NCBI GenBank assembly: GCA_050247255.1 | Contig: JBFWUM010000006.1 | Location: forward strand, 43,985 to 107,984 | Source: JBFWUM01 sp050247255 | GTDB taxonomy: Bacteria; Acidobacteriota; Vicinamibacteria; Vicinamibacterales; UBA2999 | Length of the DNA stretch: 64,000 nucleotides | Direction of reading: 5' to 3' | In this document: positions 24,022 to 33,141 of the stretch, one piece after another | How positions within the stretch are numbered: the stretch's first letter is position 1 | How the letters are laid out: the number at the start of each line of letters is the position of its first letter | The notes under the pieces: generated by a model | The model's input: the letters and a program-made list of their open reading frames with translations, nothing else | The model's database searches: none | What the model was told of the DNA's origin: nothing | Position numbers and translations under genes: made by a program

Positions 24022-24997
24022 CATCGCCGACAAGAATCGTCCACGCCATCCACAAGGCGCCGGCGGCGGCGGCGAGGAACAGCAGCATCGCCAGTCCCGG
24101 GTAGCCGAGGATCGTGAACGGCGTCTCGACGCGCATCAGCATGGCCGCGCCGACGATCAGCGCGGCGAGCACCAGGCCGAGCGCAATCCGGTTCGCCACC
24201 TTCTGCAGCCCGTCCAGAATCGATCCCTGATCGATCACCTCCACCTTCAGCCGCAGCTCGCTGCCGGCCAGCGCATCGAGAATGCGGTTCACCCGGCCGG
24301 GCAGCCGCCCGGCGAACTCACGCACCTCGAGCGCCGACGTGAACAGGCTGGCCGGCGACGCACTCTTCAGCATGCGCCGCCTCATCAACGACGAGGCGTT
24401 GCGCCGGAGCGAGGCGTTGACGTCGAAGTCGGCGTCGAGGACGCGGCCGATCTCGTCGAGGTTAAGCAACGCCTTGCCGAGCAGCGCCAGTTCCGGCGGC
24501 ATGCGCACGCCATGCTGCGTGCCGCTGCGCGACAGCTCGAGCAGCGTCGCCATCCCATCGATCGACTCGAGATCCGCCAGCACGCGCTCGCGCACACCCG
24601 GCCGCTGCACCTTCACCGCGACCGCGCGGCCGCCACGCAGCGTCGCCCGGTGCACCTGTCCGAGCGAGGCGGCGGCCGTGGGCGTGGGTTCGAACGTGTC
24701 GAACGCCTTCGACAGCCGCACGCCCAGCTCCTCCTGGACGATGCGCTCGACCTCGGCGAAGGGGAACGGCTCGAGGTCGTCCTGCAGCCTCGAGAGCGCC
24801 TCGATGTACGGCGGCGGCAGCAGGTCGCCGCGCGTCGAGAGGAGCTGTCCGAGCTTGATGAAGGTCGGCCCGAGGGACTCGAGGTCGCGGGCGAAGGCTT
24901 CGGGGTTACTGGATTGGGCGAAGTCGGCGCGGCCGTACTTGGCGGCGAACCAGGCGACATCACGATACCGGCTGAGCCGGGCGACGCTGCCACTCAC
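23996..24997 (-). CDS. AarF/UbiB (ABC1) family protein lacking the catalytic core
   Basis: A 333-residue protein; normal UbiB/ABC1 proteins have about 550 residues. The front of the family is present: the KxGQ motif in FIKLGQLLSTRGDLLP, the Ala-rich loop in AASLGQVHRA, and AVKVQRPG with the kinase-like Lys. After LADLESIDGMATLLE the sequence jumps to GVRMPPELALLGKALL, which belongs to the region after the kinase core, and ends with two membrane helices. The stretch with the HxDxHPGN loop and the DFG-like motif (about 190 residues) is absent, in frame. It may be a natural pseudokinase, a gene deletion or an assembly collapse. Confidence 0.7.
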   Translation of the reverse strand: MSGSVARLSRYRDVAWFAAKYGRADFAQSSNPEAFARDLESLGPTFIKLGQLLSTRGDLLPPPYIEALSRLQDDLEPFPFAEVERIVQEELGVRLSKAFDTFEPTPTAAASLGQVHRATLRGGRAVAVKVQRPGVRERVLADLESIDGMATLLELSRSGTQHGVRMPPELALLGKALLNLDEIGRVLDADFDVNASLRRNASSLMRRRMLKSASPASLFTSALEVREFAGRLPGRVNRILDALAGSELRLKVEVIDQGSILDGLQKVANRIALGLVLAALIVGAAMLMRVETPFTILGYPGLAMLLFLAAAAGALWMAWTILVGDVRRVRGRG

Positions 24998-25027
24998 GTC
25001 GTCTGTTTCAGCAAACGGCGCGCCCGG

Positions 25028-25387
25028 CTAGTCAGCGCGCAGGCGGTGTTCGATGGCGGTGATGAGCAAATCCGGAGAGCACGGCTTCCGCAAAACGGCA
25101 GATGCCTGCGCCACCGCACGGCTGGGGTCGCCGCCGGTCACGACGATTACGGGCGGGCTGGCAGGGTTATCCGAGGCCGCAATCTCCTCGAGGACAGCCT
25201 CGCCGCGGATCGTCGGGAGCCGGAGGTCGAGCACGACCAGGTCAGGCCGATCGGCATCGAGCGCCTGCAGCGCCGTCAGCCCGTCGCGCGCCGTGTGCAC
25301 CTCGAAGCCGGCAAACCGCAGCGCGGCGCGATACATGTTCGCGAGCTCGACGTCGTCTTCGACGACCAGTATCCGATGCCGTTTCAT
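25028..25387 (-). CDS. Single-domain response regulator
   Basis: A 119-residue CheY-like receiver. ILVVEDDVE holds the acidic pair, LVVLDLRLP the phospho-Asp, VIVVTGGD the Thr and LRKPCSP the Lys. It has no output domain. The ATG at 25387 starts the conserved strand; upstream in-frame codons are not conserved. No kinase is adjacent, so its partner is elsewhere. It lies 30 bases upstream of the UbiB-like gene, possibly on one transcript. Confidence 0.88.
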   Translation of the reverse strand: MKRHRILVVEDDVELANMYRAALRFAGFEVHTARDGLTALQALDADRPDLVVLDLRLPTIRGEAVLEEIAASDNPASPPVIVVTGGDPSRAVAQASAVLRKPCSPDLLITAIEHRLRAD

Positions 25388-25509
25388 CACGCCCTGCGTG
25401 TCTTGCCTCCAACTATCGTTCCACCCCGATTTTGGTGAACTCATGCGTGCAATAGCTGGGCTATCGATTCGCGTCTCCGACCCGCATCACGTTTGATAAC
25501 CTCGCGTAG

Positions 25510-25704
25510 ATGGAAGACAAGCGCCAGGCGGATGCCTCGGATCGCCGCGCATCGCGGCGCGGCGGCCGCCGTACGATCGATCAGCCAAAGCCGTGGTACA
25601 TGCGGCGGCGCCTCTGGCTGGCTGTCGCGTCGGTCGCGTTCGTCGGCTGGAAGCGCCTCACGCACGTCGCCAAGCCTGGCGGGGATCGGGCCAAGGCAGC
25701 GTAG
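25510..25704 (+). CDS. Small protein with one membrane helix
   Basis: A 64-residue protein: a charged, Arg-rich N-terminus (DRRASRRGGRRTIDQPKPWYM), then a helix RLWLAVASVAFVGW, then a basic tail. The function is unknown. It sits 3 bases upstream of another small gene on the same strand, suggesting a two-gene unit. The 122-base gap upstream (25388-25509) contains a short ATAGC/GCTAT inverted repeat but no recognisable promoter. Confidence 0.55.
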   Translation: MEDKRQADASDRRASRRGGRRTIDQPKPWYMRRRLWLAVASVAFVGWKRLTHVAKPGGDRAKAA

Positions 25705-25707
25705 GCC

Positions 25708-25950
25708 ATGGCCAGGGGCTGGGAGAGCAAGGCGGTCGAATCACAGCAGGATGCGGCGACCGATCGCATCAAGACCGCCGGCGCGCCGGTGTCACGCGAC
25801 GACGCCAATCGCCGCTCGACCCGCACCACGCTGCAGCTCGCGCGCGCCCGCGCTCAGGCGGATCTGCAGCGGGCCACCATCGCCGCGCATCGCACGATGC
25901 TCGAGCAGGCGATCGCCGAACTCGAGCGACAGTTGAAGGCGCTCGAATAG
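25708..25950 (+). CDS. Small helical protein of unknown function
   Basis: An 80-residue protein, charged and helical, with the C-terminal half (LQLARARAQADLQRA, MLEQAIAELERQLKALE) likely a coiled coil. It has no membrane segment. It follows the preceding small gene by 3 bases. The first residues MARGWESKAVESQQD resemble small conserved hypothetical proteins of Acidobacteriota, but I cannot name a family. A degenerate repeat (GGTCCGAGGGT twice) follows the stop at 25951-25978. Confidence 0.6.
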   Translation: MARGWESKAVESQQDAATDRIKTAGAPVSRDDANRRSTRTTLQLARARAQADLQRATIAAHRTMLEQAIAELERQLKALE

Positions 25951-25975
25951 GTCCGAGGGTGCGAAGGTCCGAGGG

Positions 25976-28900
25976 TTAGACCTGCATCAGCACCGCGCGG
26001 GCAGGGCGAGCCGTAGCCTTGGCGATGGCGTCCGCATAGAACTGCACCTGCCTCGCGTAGCGGTCCAGGGCCTCCCCTTCGGCCCGGTCGGTCTTGAAGT
26101 CGATGACCACGTACCCATCCCCCGAGTCGAACGCAAAGTCGACCACCCCTTCGATGACGACGCCGTCAACCGTGGCGGTGACGGGCATCTCGCGCAGGCA
26201 GCGGCCGGCGTGTTCGGCCGCGCGTGCGGCCGCGAACAGCGGGTGCGCGAGGGCGGTTGCGACCAACGTGGCCGCCGACGCGACCTCGTCGGACGTGGCG
26301 CCGACGATCCGCCCCTGAGTGGCCACGATCGTGTCGATCGCGGCCGCATCCGCATCGAGCGGCACGGTGGAGAGCGCGGCGTGCACCAGCGTGCCATAGC
26401 GCCGTCCCGCAGGGCGGCCCGGCGCCGCATCGAGCACGATGATCTCAACCGCCGGCGGCGGCGCGTCGTGGGTGTCAGCGGCCCACTCGGTGGTCGTCCG
26501 CACGCTGAGTGAGGGCGACCGCCCCGCGGCCACAGCCCCCGTTCGCGCGTTACGCCATTCGACGTAACGCGCTTCCCCCGCGGCGACGACTTCGGGCGCA
26601 ACGTCGCGCGAGATGAGTTCCTGCCGGCGCAGGCCGAACGGCGGCTCCGCGCCAAGCGACAACGCGGCCGGGTCCCACCAGGCAATCTCGAAGGCTTCGT
26701 CTGGATTGCCGGGTTGGACGCGATGCAGCCCCGGCGCAACGGTGGCTGACGAGGCGACCTCGTTGTCGGGGCGCTGCAGCACCGAATCCTTCCGGAACGG
26801 AGGCGCGCCCGGCACGGGCTCCGGCGTCCGCCGCTGGGCAACGGGCGGATAGACGGCAGCGTCGAGCGGCGAGGTCCATCCGCCCTCGAACGGCTCGTCG
26901 CCGACTGCCGGCACCACCAGCAGGTCCCGCGCGCGTGTCGCGGCCACATAGGCGACGCGGATGCCCTCCTGCTGCTCCCGCGCCTGCTCGAGCGGCTGCT
27001 GCAGCAACAGCTCGCGCGGCGACCAGCCGCCGATCCGCAGCGCGCAGAGCCCGCGTGCGGGATCGAGGTGGCGCGACGCTTCGTTCGGCGCCAGCTTGGC
27101 CGTCATGTCGGCGAGGATCACCACCGGGAACTCGAGCCCCTTGGCCTTGTGCACGGTCATCAGCCGCACGCCGTCGCTCCCCTCCTCGACGATCGGGGCC
27201 TCTGCGGCCTGTCCCGTCGACGCCGCATCGCGCAACTCCTCGACGAAGCCGCGGAAGGAGATACCGCCTGACAGCTCGTACTGGCGCGCCAGCTCCGCGA
27301 CGTGCAGCGTGTTGGCCAGCACCTGTTCGCCGGCACGGCGCAGCGCGAACCCCACGTAAGCGCGGGTCGCCTCCAGCAGCCGCGCGATGGTGTCGGCCAC
27401 CGGCCGGTGGTTCCGGGCCCGATGCAGCTCGGCGAGCAACCGCAGCGCGTCGGCGACCGGCTCGAGGTGCGTCGGCAGCACGTCGGGGATCCGGAACGGA
27501 TGGAACGCGCGGGCGTAGCTGTGCCGGTACTCGAGCAGCTCCTCGTCGCCGATGGCGAACAGCGCCCCGCGCAGCGTCGCGAACACCGACAGCTCATCGT
27601 CGGGCCACTCGATGGCCGTCAGCGCCGCTCGCAGCGTCTCGATCTCCTCCCGCTCGTGGAAGGCGCGCCCGCCGACCAGCAGGTGTTTCAGGCCCCGGGC
27701 TTCCAGCGCATCGACGTACGGCCGCGTGACATCGGCGCCGAAGTTGACGAAGCGGCGGAACAGGATGCAGATGTGGCGCGCCTCGATCGGCACACGCCCC
27801 CCGCCCGATCGGCGCTCGGTGACCCTCCAGCCACTCTCGGCCATCAGCCAGTGGATGAACGCGCCGACCGCGTCGGGCAACGACTGCTCGATCTGTTTGC
27901 CGGTGACCTTCCAGCGGCCGTACGGCTCCGGCACCGGCAGCGCGACGACCGACGGCTGATCGGTCTCCGGCCGGCGGGCGGCAGCCAGCGGCACGTAGTC
28001 GGCCTGCAGCGTGTCGCGATCGCCGGTCATCACGCGCGAGAACGCGGCGTTGACGACGCGCTGGATGTTCGGCAGGCCGCGGAAGCTGGTCGTCAGCTGC
28101 ACGCAACTGGCGCCGCGCGCCGACAGCTGTTCGCAGACGTCGCGATAGATCCGCACGTCGGCGCGACGGAACCGGTAGATCGACTGCTTCGGGTCGCCGA
28201 CGATGAAGAGCTTGCCTGGAAGCGCGCACACGTGGCGCCATTGCCGCTCGGACGGATCGTCGGCCGACAGCAGGAGCAGCAGCTCGGCCTGCAACGGATC
28301 GGTGTCCTGGAACTCGTCGACGAAGATGCGCTTGAAGCGCTGCTGGAACTCCTGCCTCACCTCATCGCGCTCGCGCACCAGGGCTGTGGCCTTCAGCAGG
28401 AGATCGAGGAAGTCGAGCGCCCCCTGCCTGGCCTTCGACGTCTCGTAGCGAACGATGCTCCCCTGCAGCTCGTCGCGCAGCAGCGCCGCCAGGTCCGCAT
28501 CGGCGTTCACGCGGAAGGCATCGAGCTGCTCCATGAGCGCATCGTGCGCGGCACAGACATCGGCGCGCGACAACCCCCTGGCGTACGCGGCGGGCCCGCT
28601 CTTCCTGATCCGGCGGAACCCGTAGTCGCGGCTCAGGTCGACGAGCGCGGCCTCGGCGCCATCGGCGTCGCCGGCGTCGAGCAGCAGCCGCAGGTCCTCG
28701 CTCGCCCGGCGCGCGGCCGCGGTCCCGGTGAAGAGCACATCGCGGCTGCTTGCCGCCTGCGCGCTGGTGTGCGCGAAATCGTGCACCGCCTGGGCGAGCG
28801 CCTCGGCGGCCCCGAGGCGATTGAACGGCGGGCGCGTCCAGGGCGCCGGGAAGTCCCGCCACTCCGCCAGGTCCCAGCCGGCGCGCCGCAGCCGCTCCAC

Positions 28901-29404
28901 CGGCCCATCGTCATCCTCGCCGCCGCCGAAGCGGCTGGTACGGCGCAGCGAGCGGCGCACGCCTTCGGGCGCCTGCTCGAGCGCCTCCTGGAACCAGTCG
29001 TTGAACGCCTCGTCATAAAGACGGCGCGCCTGCGGCTCGGTGAGCACCGTGAACAGCGGATCGATGCCGGCTTCGACGGGACGCTCGCGCAGCAGCTCGG
29101 CGCAGAAGCCGTGGATGGTGCTGATGTGCGCTTCCTCCAGGTTCTTGAGCGCGTGCTCCAGGCCGGCGGTCTCGAGCTCCTGCCGCAGCCGGAGCTTCAG
29201 CTCGCCGGCGGCCTTCTCGGTGAAGGTGACGGCGACAATCTGGGTGACGTCGGCGCGTCCCGACTTGAGCACGTGGATGATCCGCCGCACCAGCTCGGTG
29301 GTCTTGCCCGTGCCGGCGGCCGCCTCGACGACCAGCGTGGTGTCGAGGTCATTGGCGATGCGATCACGGACGCCGGCGTCGATGAATTGAGGAGCGAGGG
29401 TCAT
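25976..29404 (-). CDS. addA: UvrD-type helicase-nuclease, AddA-like
   Basis: A 1142-residue protein combining a superfamily 1 helicase with a RecB-family nuclease. Walker A is AAGTGKTTELVRR near residue 20; VDEFQDTDPLQ is Walker B; VGDPKQSIYRFRRAD, LTTSFRG and VRLMTVHKAKGLEFPVV are helicase motifs III-VI. Near the C-terminus EGVVDFAFD and YVVIDFKTDR are the nuclease active site. With the adjacent addB-like gene it should process double-strand DNA ends for RecA. The ATG at 29404 overlaps the addB stop (ATGA); the longer frame upstream is rejected. Confidence 0.9.
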   Translation of the reverse strand: MTLAPQFIDAGVRDRIANDLDTTLVVEAAAGTGKTTELVRRIIHVLKSGRADVTQIVAVTFTEKAAGELKLRLRQELETAGLEHALKNLEEAHISTIHGFCAELLRERPVEAGIDPLFTVLTEPQARRLYDEAFNDWFQEALEQAPEGVRRSLRRTSRFGGGEDDDGPVERLRRAGWDLAEWRDFPAPWTRPPFNRLGAAEALAQAVHDFAHTSAQAASSRDVLFTGTAAARRASEDLRLLLDAGDADGAEAALVDLSRDYGFRRIRKSGPAAYARGLSRADVCAAHDALMEQLDAFRVNADADLAALLRDELQGSIVRYETSKARQGALDFLDLLLKATALVRERDEVRQEFQQRFKRIFVDEFQDTDPLQAELLLLLSADDPSERQWRHVCALPGKLFIVGDPKQSIYRFRRADVRIYRDVCEQLSARGASCVQLTTSFRGLPNIQRVVNAAFSRVMTGDRDTLQADYVPLAAARRPETDQPSVVALPVPEPYGRWKVTGKQIEQSLPDAVGAFIHWLMAESGWRVTERRSGGGRVPIEARHICILFRRFVNFGADVTRPYVDALEARGLKHLLVGGRAFHEREEIETLRAALTAIEWPDDELSVFATLRGALFAIGDEELLEYRHSYARAFHPFRIPDVLPTHLEPVADALRLLAELHRARNHRPVADTIARLLEATRAYVGFALRRAGEQVLANTLHVAELARQYELSGGISFRGFVEELRDAASTGQAAEAPIVEEGSDGVRLMTVHKAKGLEFPVVILADMTAKLAPNEASRHLDPARGLCALRIGGWSPRELLLQQPLEQAREQQEGIRVAYVAATRARDLLVVPAVGDEPFEGGWTSPLDAAVYPPVAQRRTPEPVPGAPPFRKDSVLQRPDNEVASSATVAPGLHRVQPGNPDEAFEIAWWDPAALSLGAEPPFGLRRQELISRDVAPEVVAAGEARYVEWRNARTGAVAAGRSPSLSVRTTTEWAADTHDAPPPAVEIIVLDAAPGRPAGRRYGTLVHAALSTVPLDADAAAIDTIVATQGRIVGATSDEVASAATLVATALAHPLFAAARAAEHAGRCLREMPVTATVDGVVIEGVVDFAFDSGDGYVVIDFKTDRAEGEALDRYARQVQFYADAIAKATARPARAVLMQV

Positions 29405-32400
29405 GGCCGGCTCCGCAGTTCGTTCAAGTCGGCCAGATACTCGGAGGGCTTGCGGCGTACGCGCGCCTCTTCGTTCGGTCCGCACACCGGTCGGAAGTCG
29501 CACCAGGTGCAGGCGCCGTCGGCCGGGGCGGCCGCCAGCGTGCCACGCTCCACGGCGCGATCGATGATCTCGAGCGCCTCGATGCCGAGCCGCCGGGCCG
29601 CCGGCGTCATCTCGACGGGGCGGACCTTGTAGCCGCCGGCCGACGTGCAGAAGAACAGGCGCGATTCGGCGACCGGCTTCCCGAGCACCTGCTGCACGAC
29701 CATCGAGTAGAGGATCGGCTGCAGCACCTTGCCGCCGTCGATCAGCATGCCGTCGCGATGCCGGTCCTTGCCGGTCTTGTGGTCGGTCACCCGCAGCGCG
29801 CCCGATCCCGGATCCTCCTCGACCAGGTCGACCGACCCGCGCAACTCGTAGCGGCCGTCCACGACGACGGCATCAGCCACGCTGGCCGGATCGCGGCCGG
29901 CGTCTGCCGGCAGGCCGAACGCGAGCTCGAAGTAGCGCGGCGTCCAGGGCTCCGCCGCCTCGGCCACGTGGCGCACCCAGCCGCGCAGGTCACGGGCAAT
30001 GCCGGCCAGCTCGTCCTCCCAGACGCGGGTGATGGCCGGCGCGAGTTCCTCGGCGAACTCGCCGGCCACGGCCTGGATGGCCGCATCGAGGTCGCGAAGC
30101 GCAGCGTCGAGGCCAGCAGCCGTGATCGGCAGCGCATGGCGATCCCGCATGCGGCGCAGGAACGCGGCCTGGATGGCGTGCACCAGGCTCCCTTTCGTCA
30201 ACGGATCGAGGCGCTGCAGCGGCTGCGACGGCCGTGCCGGCTGCAACCGGTAGACCGCCGACAGCAGGAACTGGTACGGGCAGTTGGCAAACTTCTGCAG
30301 CGCCGACAGCGAGTACTTCCGCGCGGTCAGGCGATTGGCCGCCAGCGCGGGGGCGACGGACGCGGCCGCGCGCGTGATGCCGTCGTACGGCGACCAGCGC
30401 TTCTCGGCGCGCGCCCACCGATCGGTCACCGAGCGCTTGAGCGCCGGGGTCTGCTTGAGGATGTACTGCGCATGCCCGCGCACCGCGATCGGATCGCGCG
30501 CATCGAGCAGCGACCGCAGCACCGACAGGTCGTGCTCCTGGTCGTCGATGGCCAGCGCCGGGTCGGCGGGGGCGGGCCACGCCAGGCTGGGGTCGCCGGC
30601 CGCAGCCGCGGCGCCCGCCAGCGCTTCGTGATCGGGGATGCGCCCGGTCGCGCCGCGCAGCACGTCCAGCGCATAGAACGACGGCACGCGGCCGCGGCCC
30701 TCGGCGATCTCCAGCCGCGGATACGACACATACAGCCGCTCGGTCGCGGCGCCGACGGCCAGGTGCAGCAGCAGACGTTCGCGGCGCCCCTGCTCGGCGC
30801 GGGTGCCAAGCGCCGGGTCGACCCGCTCGCGCGCCGCATCGACCAGCAGCGGGTCCTGCCGCGGCTTCTGCGGGAACATGCGCTCGGCAAGGCCAGGCAC
30901 GAAGACGACGCGGAAGCTGCGGCCGCGGGCCTGCGCCGGGCTGCCGACAAACACGCGGCCGTAGCGGCGAGCCGGCGGCTCGGACTCGACCAGGCGCAGC
31001 CGATCGGACAGGACGCTGCGGACCTCGTCGAGCGTCACCGGACCAACCGTGCTCATCGGCCGCAGATCGGCCAGCACGCGCAGCACGAACGCCGGCGCCT
31101 GGAGCACGCGCGGCGCCAGCGCCGCCAGGCGATCGAGCCACTCGCCCCACGGGGCGCCGGCCGGCCAGGCGGCCATCTGCTCGACGAGCGGCAGCGCGAA
31201 GGCGCGCAGCTGCTGCAGGCGCTCGCGGTCGCGGGCGATGGCAGCCGCCTGGTCGTCGTGCCCCTGGCGCTCGGCCTCGCGTCCGCGGCGTTCGAGCTCG
31301 CGCTCGAGGCCGGTGAGCCGCCGGGCCCAGCGATCGGCGTTGCCGCCGATGACCGAGGCCTCGACGAGCATCTGCTCCCAGCGCCGCGGCGCCGGCAGCG
31401 TCCCGGTTTCGTCGGGCCGACCGGCGTCGGCCCCCACCTCTGGATCCGTGGGGGCCGGCGCCAGACGGCCCTCCTCACGAATCGCCAGCACTTCATCCCC
31501 CGCCGGCGCCCACGCCGTCTGCTCGTCATCCGGCGATGGAACCTGGCCCAGCGACAAGTACTCGGCAAAGCGGCGCGCCGACAGGTGCTCGGCGGCGCAC
31601 GCCAGCAGGGCAAGGAACGCCCGGCCGGCCGGGTGCGGGCGGCGCGTGCTGCGATCGAACCAGGCGGGGATCGACGCGCGCTCGAGCGCGTGCTCGAGCA
31701 GGCCGTGATAGTGCTGCGGCGCGCGCAGCAGGATGGCCATCTCGTCGAAGCGCACACCGCGGCGTGCCTCGGCCAGCACCCGGCGGGCAATCTCCACCGC
31801 CTCGCGCCCTTCGCCGGGCGCCGAGAAGAACTGCAGCGAGGCGTCGGTCTCGCGTGGCGCGGGGGCGGTATCGGCAAACAGGTGGCCGCGCAGGCGAGCC
31901 AGGACGGTGTCGTCCTGCTCGGCCAGGGAGACCAGTGTCCCGCCGGCGGCAGTGAGCGCGTCGCGCGCGGCCGCGTCGCGCGCCGGGACCGTCGCGCAGA
32001 TGTGCGTGGATCGCCGCGCCAGCGCCGCCACGAAGCGCGCCTCGTACGGCGCCTCGAGCGGCACGTCGAGCAGCAGCAGCGGCGCCGCCAGTTGCCCGTC
32101 GTCGTCGACCGCATCCGCCGCGGTGTCGAAGAGCCGGACCCGATCCGCCGTCGACGCCTCGAGGAACTCGCGCTCGGCACCGGCGAGCAGCCGCGCCAGA
32201 TCCACACCCGCGCTGCCGGCGCGCGCCAGGCGGTCGGCGCCGACCGACGCCGCCCGCAGATCGCCGATGGTCTGCGCGAGCGCGCGCGGGAACCCCGGCG
32301 TCGACGCGACCTCGCCGAAGTAGGCCAGCGTCTGCGCCGCCCGCGCGTCGAACGCGACGCGCGCCGCCACGGCCTCACTGCCCAGCAGCGTTGCCGGCGC

Positions 32401-32652
32401 CACGCCGCGCCCGGCGAGGCGCGTGGAGGCAACCCGGGCCGCCAGCTGGGTGAGCGAAAACCGCGCCAGCCCGATCGTGGCCCCGCGCCCGGCCGCGATC
32501 CGCCGCGCGAGATCGTCAGCGGCGCCGCGCGTGGCGCCGACGACGGTGATCGGTTGTGAAGGAGGAAACGATCGGAGGAACGCGGCCGCAGCCTCGAGCC
32601 GCGCCGCCGCGGATGCCGATTCGACGATCTGAAACGGACGCGAGACGTCCAT
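29401..32652 (-). CDS. addB: PD-(D/E)XK nuclease with degenerate helicase, AddB-like
   Basis: A 1083-residue partner of the adjacent helicase. The N-terminal two thirds is a degenerate helicase without a working Walker A. The C-terminal nuclease has GSVDLVEED and LRVTDHKTGKD. Four cysteines positioned as in AddB (one in NCPYQF near residue 790, two in CTWC and one in PVCG near residue 1050) should hold the 4Fe-4S cluster that staples the nuclease domain. The ATG at 32652 is chosen because upstream codons are non-conserved. The upstream gap is the gene-free palindromic region. Confidence 0.88.
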   Translation of the reverse strand: MDVSRPFQIVESASAAARLEAAAAFLRSFPPSQPITVVGATRGAADDLARRIAAGRGATIGLARFSLTQLAARVASTRLAGRGVAPATLLGSEAVAARVAFDARAAQTLAYFGEVASTPGFPRALAQTIGDLRAASVGADRLARAGSAGVDLARLLAGAEREFLEASTADRVRLFDTAADAVDDDGQLAAPLLLLDVPLEAPYEARFVAALARRSTHICATVPARDAAARDALTAAGGTLVSLAEQDDTVLARLRGHLFADTAPAPRETDASLQFFSAPGEGREAVEIARRVLAEARRGVRFDEMAILLRAPQHYHGLLEHALERASIPAWFDRSTRRPHPAGRAFLALLACAAEHLSARRFAEYLSLGQVPSPDDEQTAWAPAGDEVLAIREEGRLAPAPTDPEVGADAGRPDETGTLPAPRRWEQMLVEASVIGGNADRWARRLTGLERELERRGREAERQGHDDQAAAIARDRERLQQLRAFALPLVEQMAAWPAGAPWGEWLDRLAALAPRVLQAPAFVLRVLADLRPMSTVGPVTLDEVRSVLSDRLRLVESEPPARRYGRVFVGSPAQARGRSFRVVFVPGLAERMFPQKPRQDPLLVDAARERVDPALGTRAEQGRRERLLLHLAVGAATERLYVSYPRLEIAEGRGRVPSFYALDVLRGATGRIPDHEALAGAAAAAGDPSLAWPAPADPALAIDDQEHDLSVLRSLLDARDPIAVRGHAQYILKQTPALKRSVTDRWARAEKRWSPYDGITRAAASVAPALAANRLTARKYSLSALQKFANCPYQFLLSAVYRLQPARPSQPLQRLDPLTKGSLVHAIQAAFLRRMRDRHALPITAAGLDAALRDLDAAIQAVAGEFAEELAPAITRVWEDELAGIARDLRGWVRHVAEAAEPWTPRYFELAFGLPADAGRDPASVADAVVVDGRYELRGSVDLVEEDPGSGALRVTDHKTGKDRHRDGMLIDGGKVLQPILYSMVVQQVLGKPVAESRLFFCTSAGGYKVRPVEMTPAARRLGIEALEIIDRAVERGTLAAAPADGACTWCDFRPVCGPNEEARVRRKPSEYLADLNELRSRP

Positions 32653-32725
32653 GACCCAACCTGCCCCGGGCGCCGTGCCGGGAATCCGTGACAGCAGCAC
32701 CACGCTGCTGTGCTGCGCACTCTAT

Positions 32726-32777
32726 CACGGAGGACACGGAGACGTACTCACCACGAAGGGCACGAAGATCACGAAGG
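32726..32777. repeat. Octamer/nonamer-type array (CACGGAG and CACGAAG units)
   Basis: Two CACGGAG units 9 bases apart, then three CACGAAG units 9 bases apart. The CACGAAG part is the left outer arm of the larger palindrome; its complement is at 33107-33133. Confidence 0.8.
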
Positions 32778-33133
32778 AGGATCTTTGTGTGTTGTGCCGG
32801 ACTTCTGCGCGCGGAGACGCGGTGCGGCGAGCCGGCGCGTCGGCGCAAGGCCGCCTCGCCGCGCAGCGGGAAATCGGGCGAAGCGATTCCTCGCGTCGAC
32901 CTTCTCCAGCGCGTTCGAGTTGCAACGCGTCAGCCGGGGCGTTTCGTGCCGTGTGTCAGATGCAGCCACGAGTCAGCACCTGGTCGACGCGGGAGCGTCA
33001 GAGTACGAGCCCGAGGCCGATTTCCCGGCCGCCGCGCCCGCGCCGGCTCGCCGCACCGCGTCTCCGCGCGTTGTTGGTCCAGCTGAAGCCGGACACTACG
33101 AACAACCCTTCGTGGATTTCGTGCGTTTCGTGG
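32751..33133. repeat. Long nested palindrome (about 380 bp)
   Basis: Outer arms 32751-32777 and 33107-33133 match at 22 of 27 positions. Inside, 32808-32839 and 33039-33070 are exactly complementary over 32 bases. Deeper, CGGGAAATCGG at 32867-32877 pairs with 33017-33027, and CGCGTCGACC at 32892-32901 pairs with 32982-32991. Between the outer and 32-bp arms on the right is a REP-like segment (AGCTGAAGCCGG, then ACACTACG). The whole could fold as one long imperfect hairpin. Confidence 0.85.
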
Positions 33134-33141
33134 TTAAGGGA

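Larger units (their letters stand above)
32653..33141. other. Gene-free gap of 489 bases
   Basis: This gap between the addB-like start and the pdxH stop holds no convincing gene on either strand. It is almost filled by nested inverted repeats (32751-33133) plus an octamer-type array on the left (32726-32777). Any apparent ORFs are products of GC-rich palindromic DNA. Confidence 0.7.

Noticed and set aside
29758..32559. A 933-codon plus-strand ORF opposite addB, and similar long ORFs opposite DUF349 (59583-61700), addA (27302-29632) and others
   Set aside because: They are antisense shadows of GC-rich genes: Arg/Ala/Gln-rich translations with no family motifs, while the minus-strand frames have clear domains.
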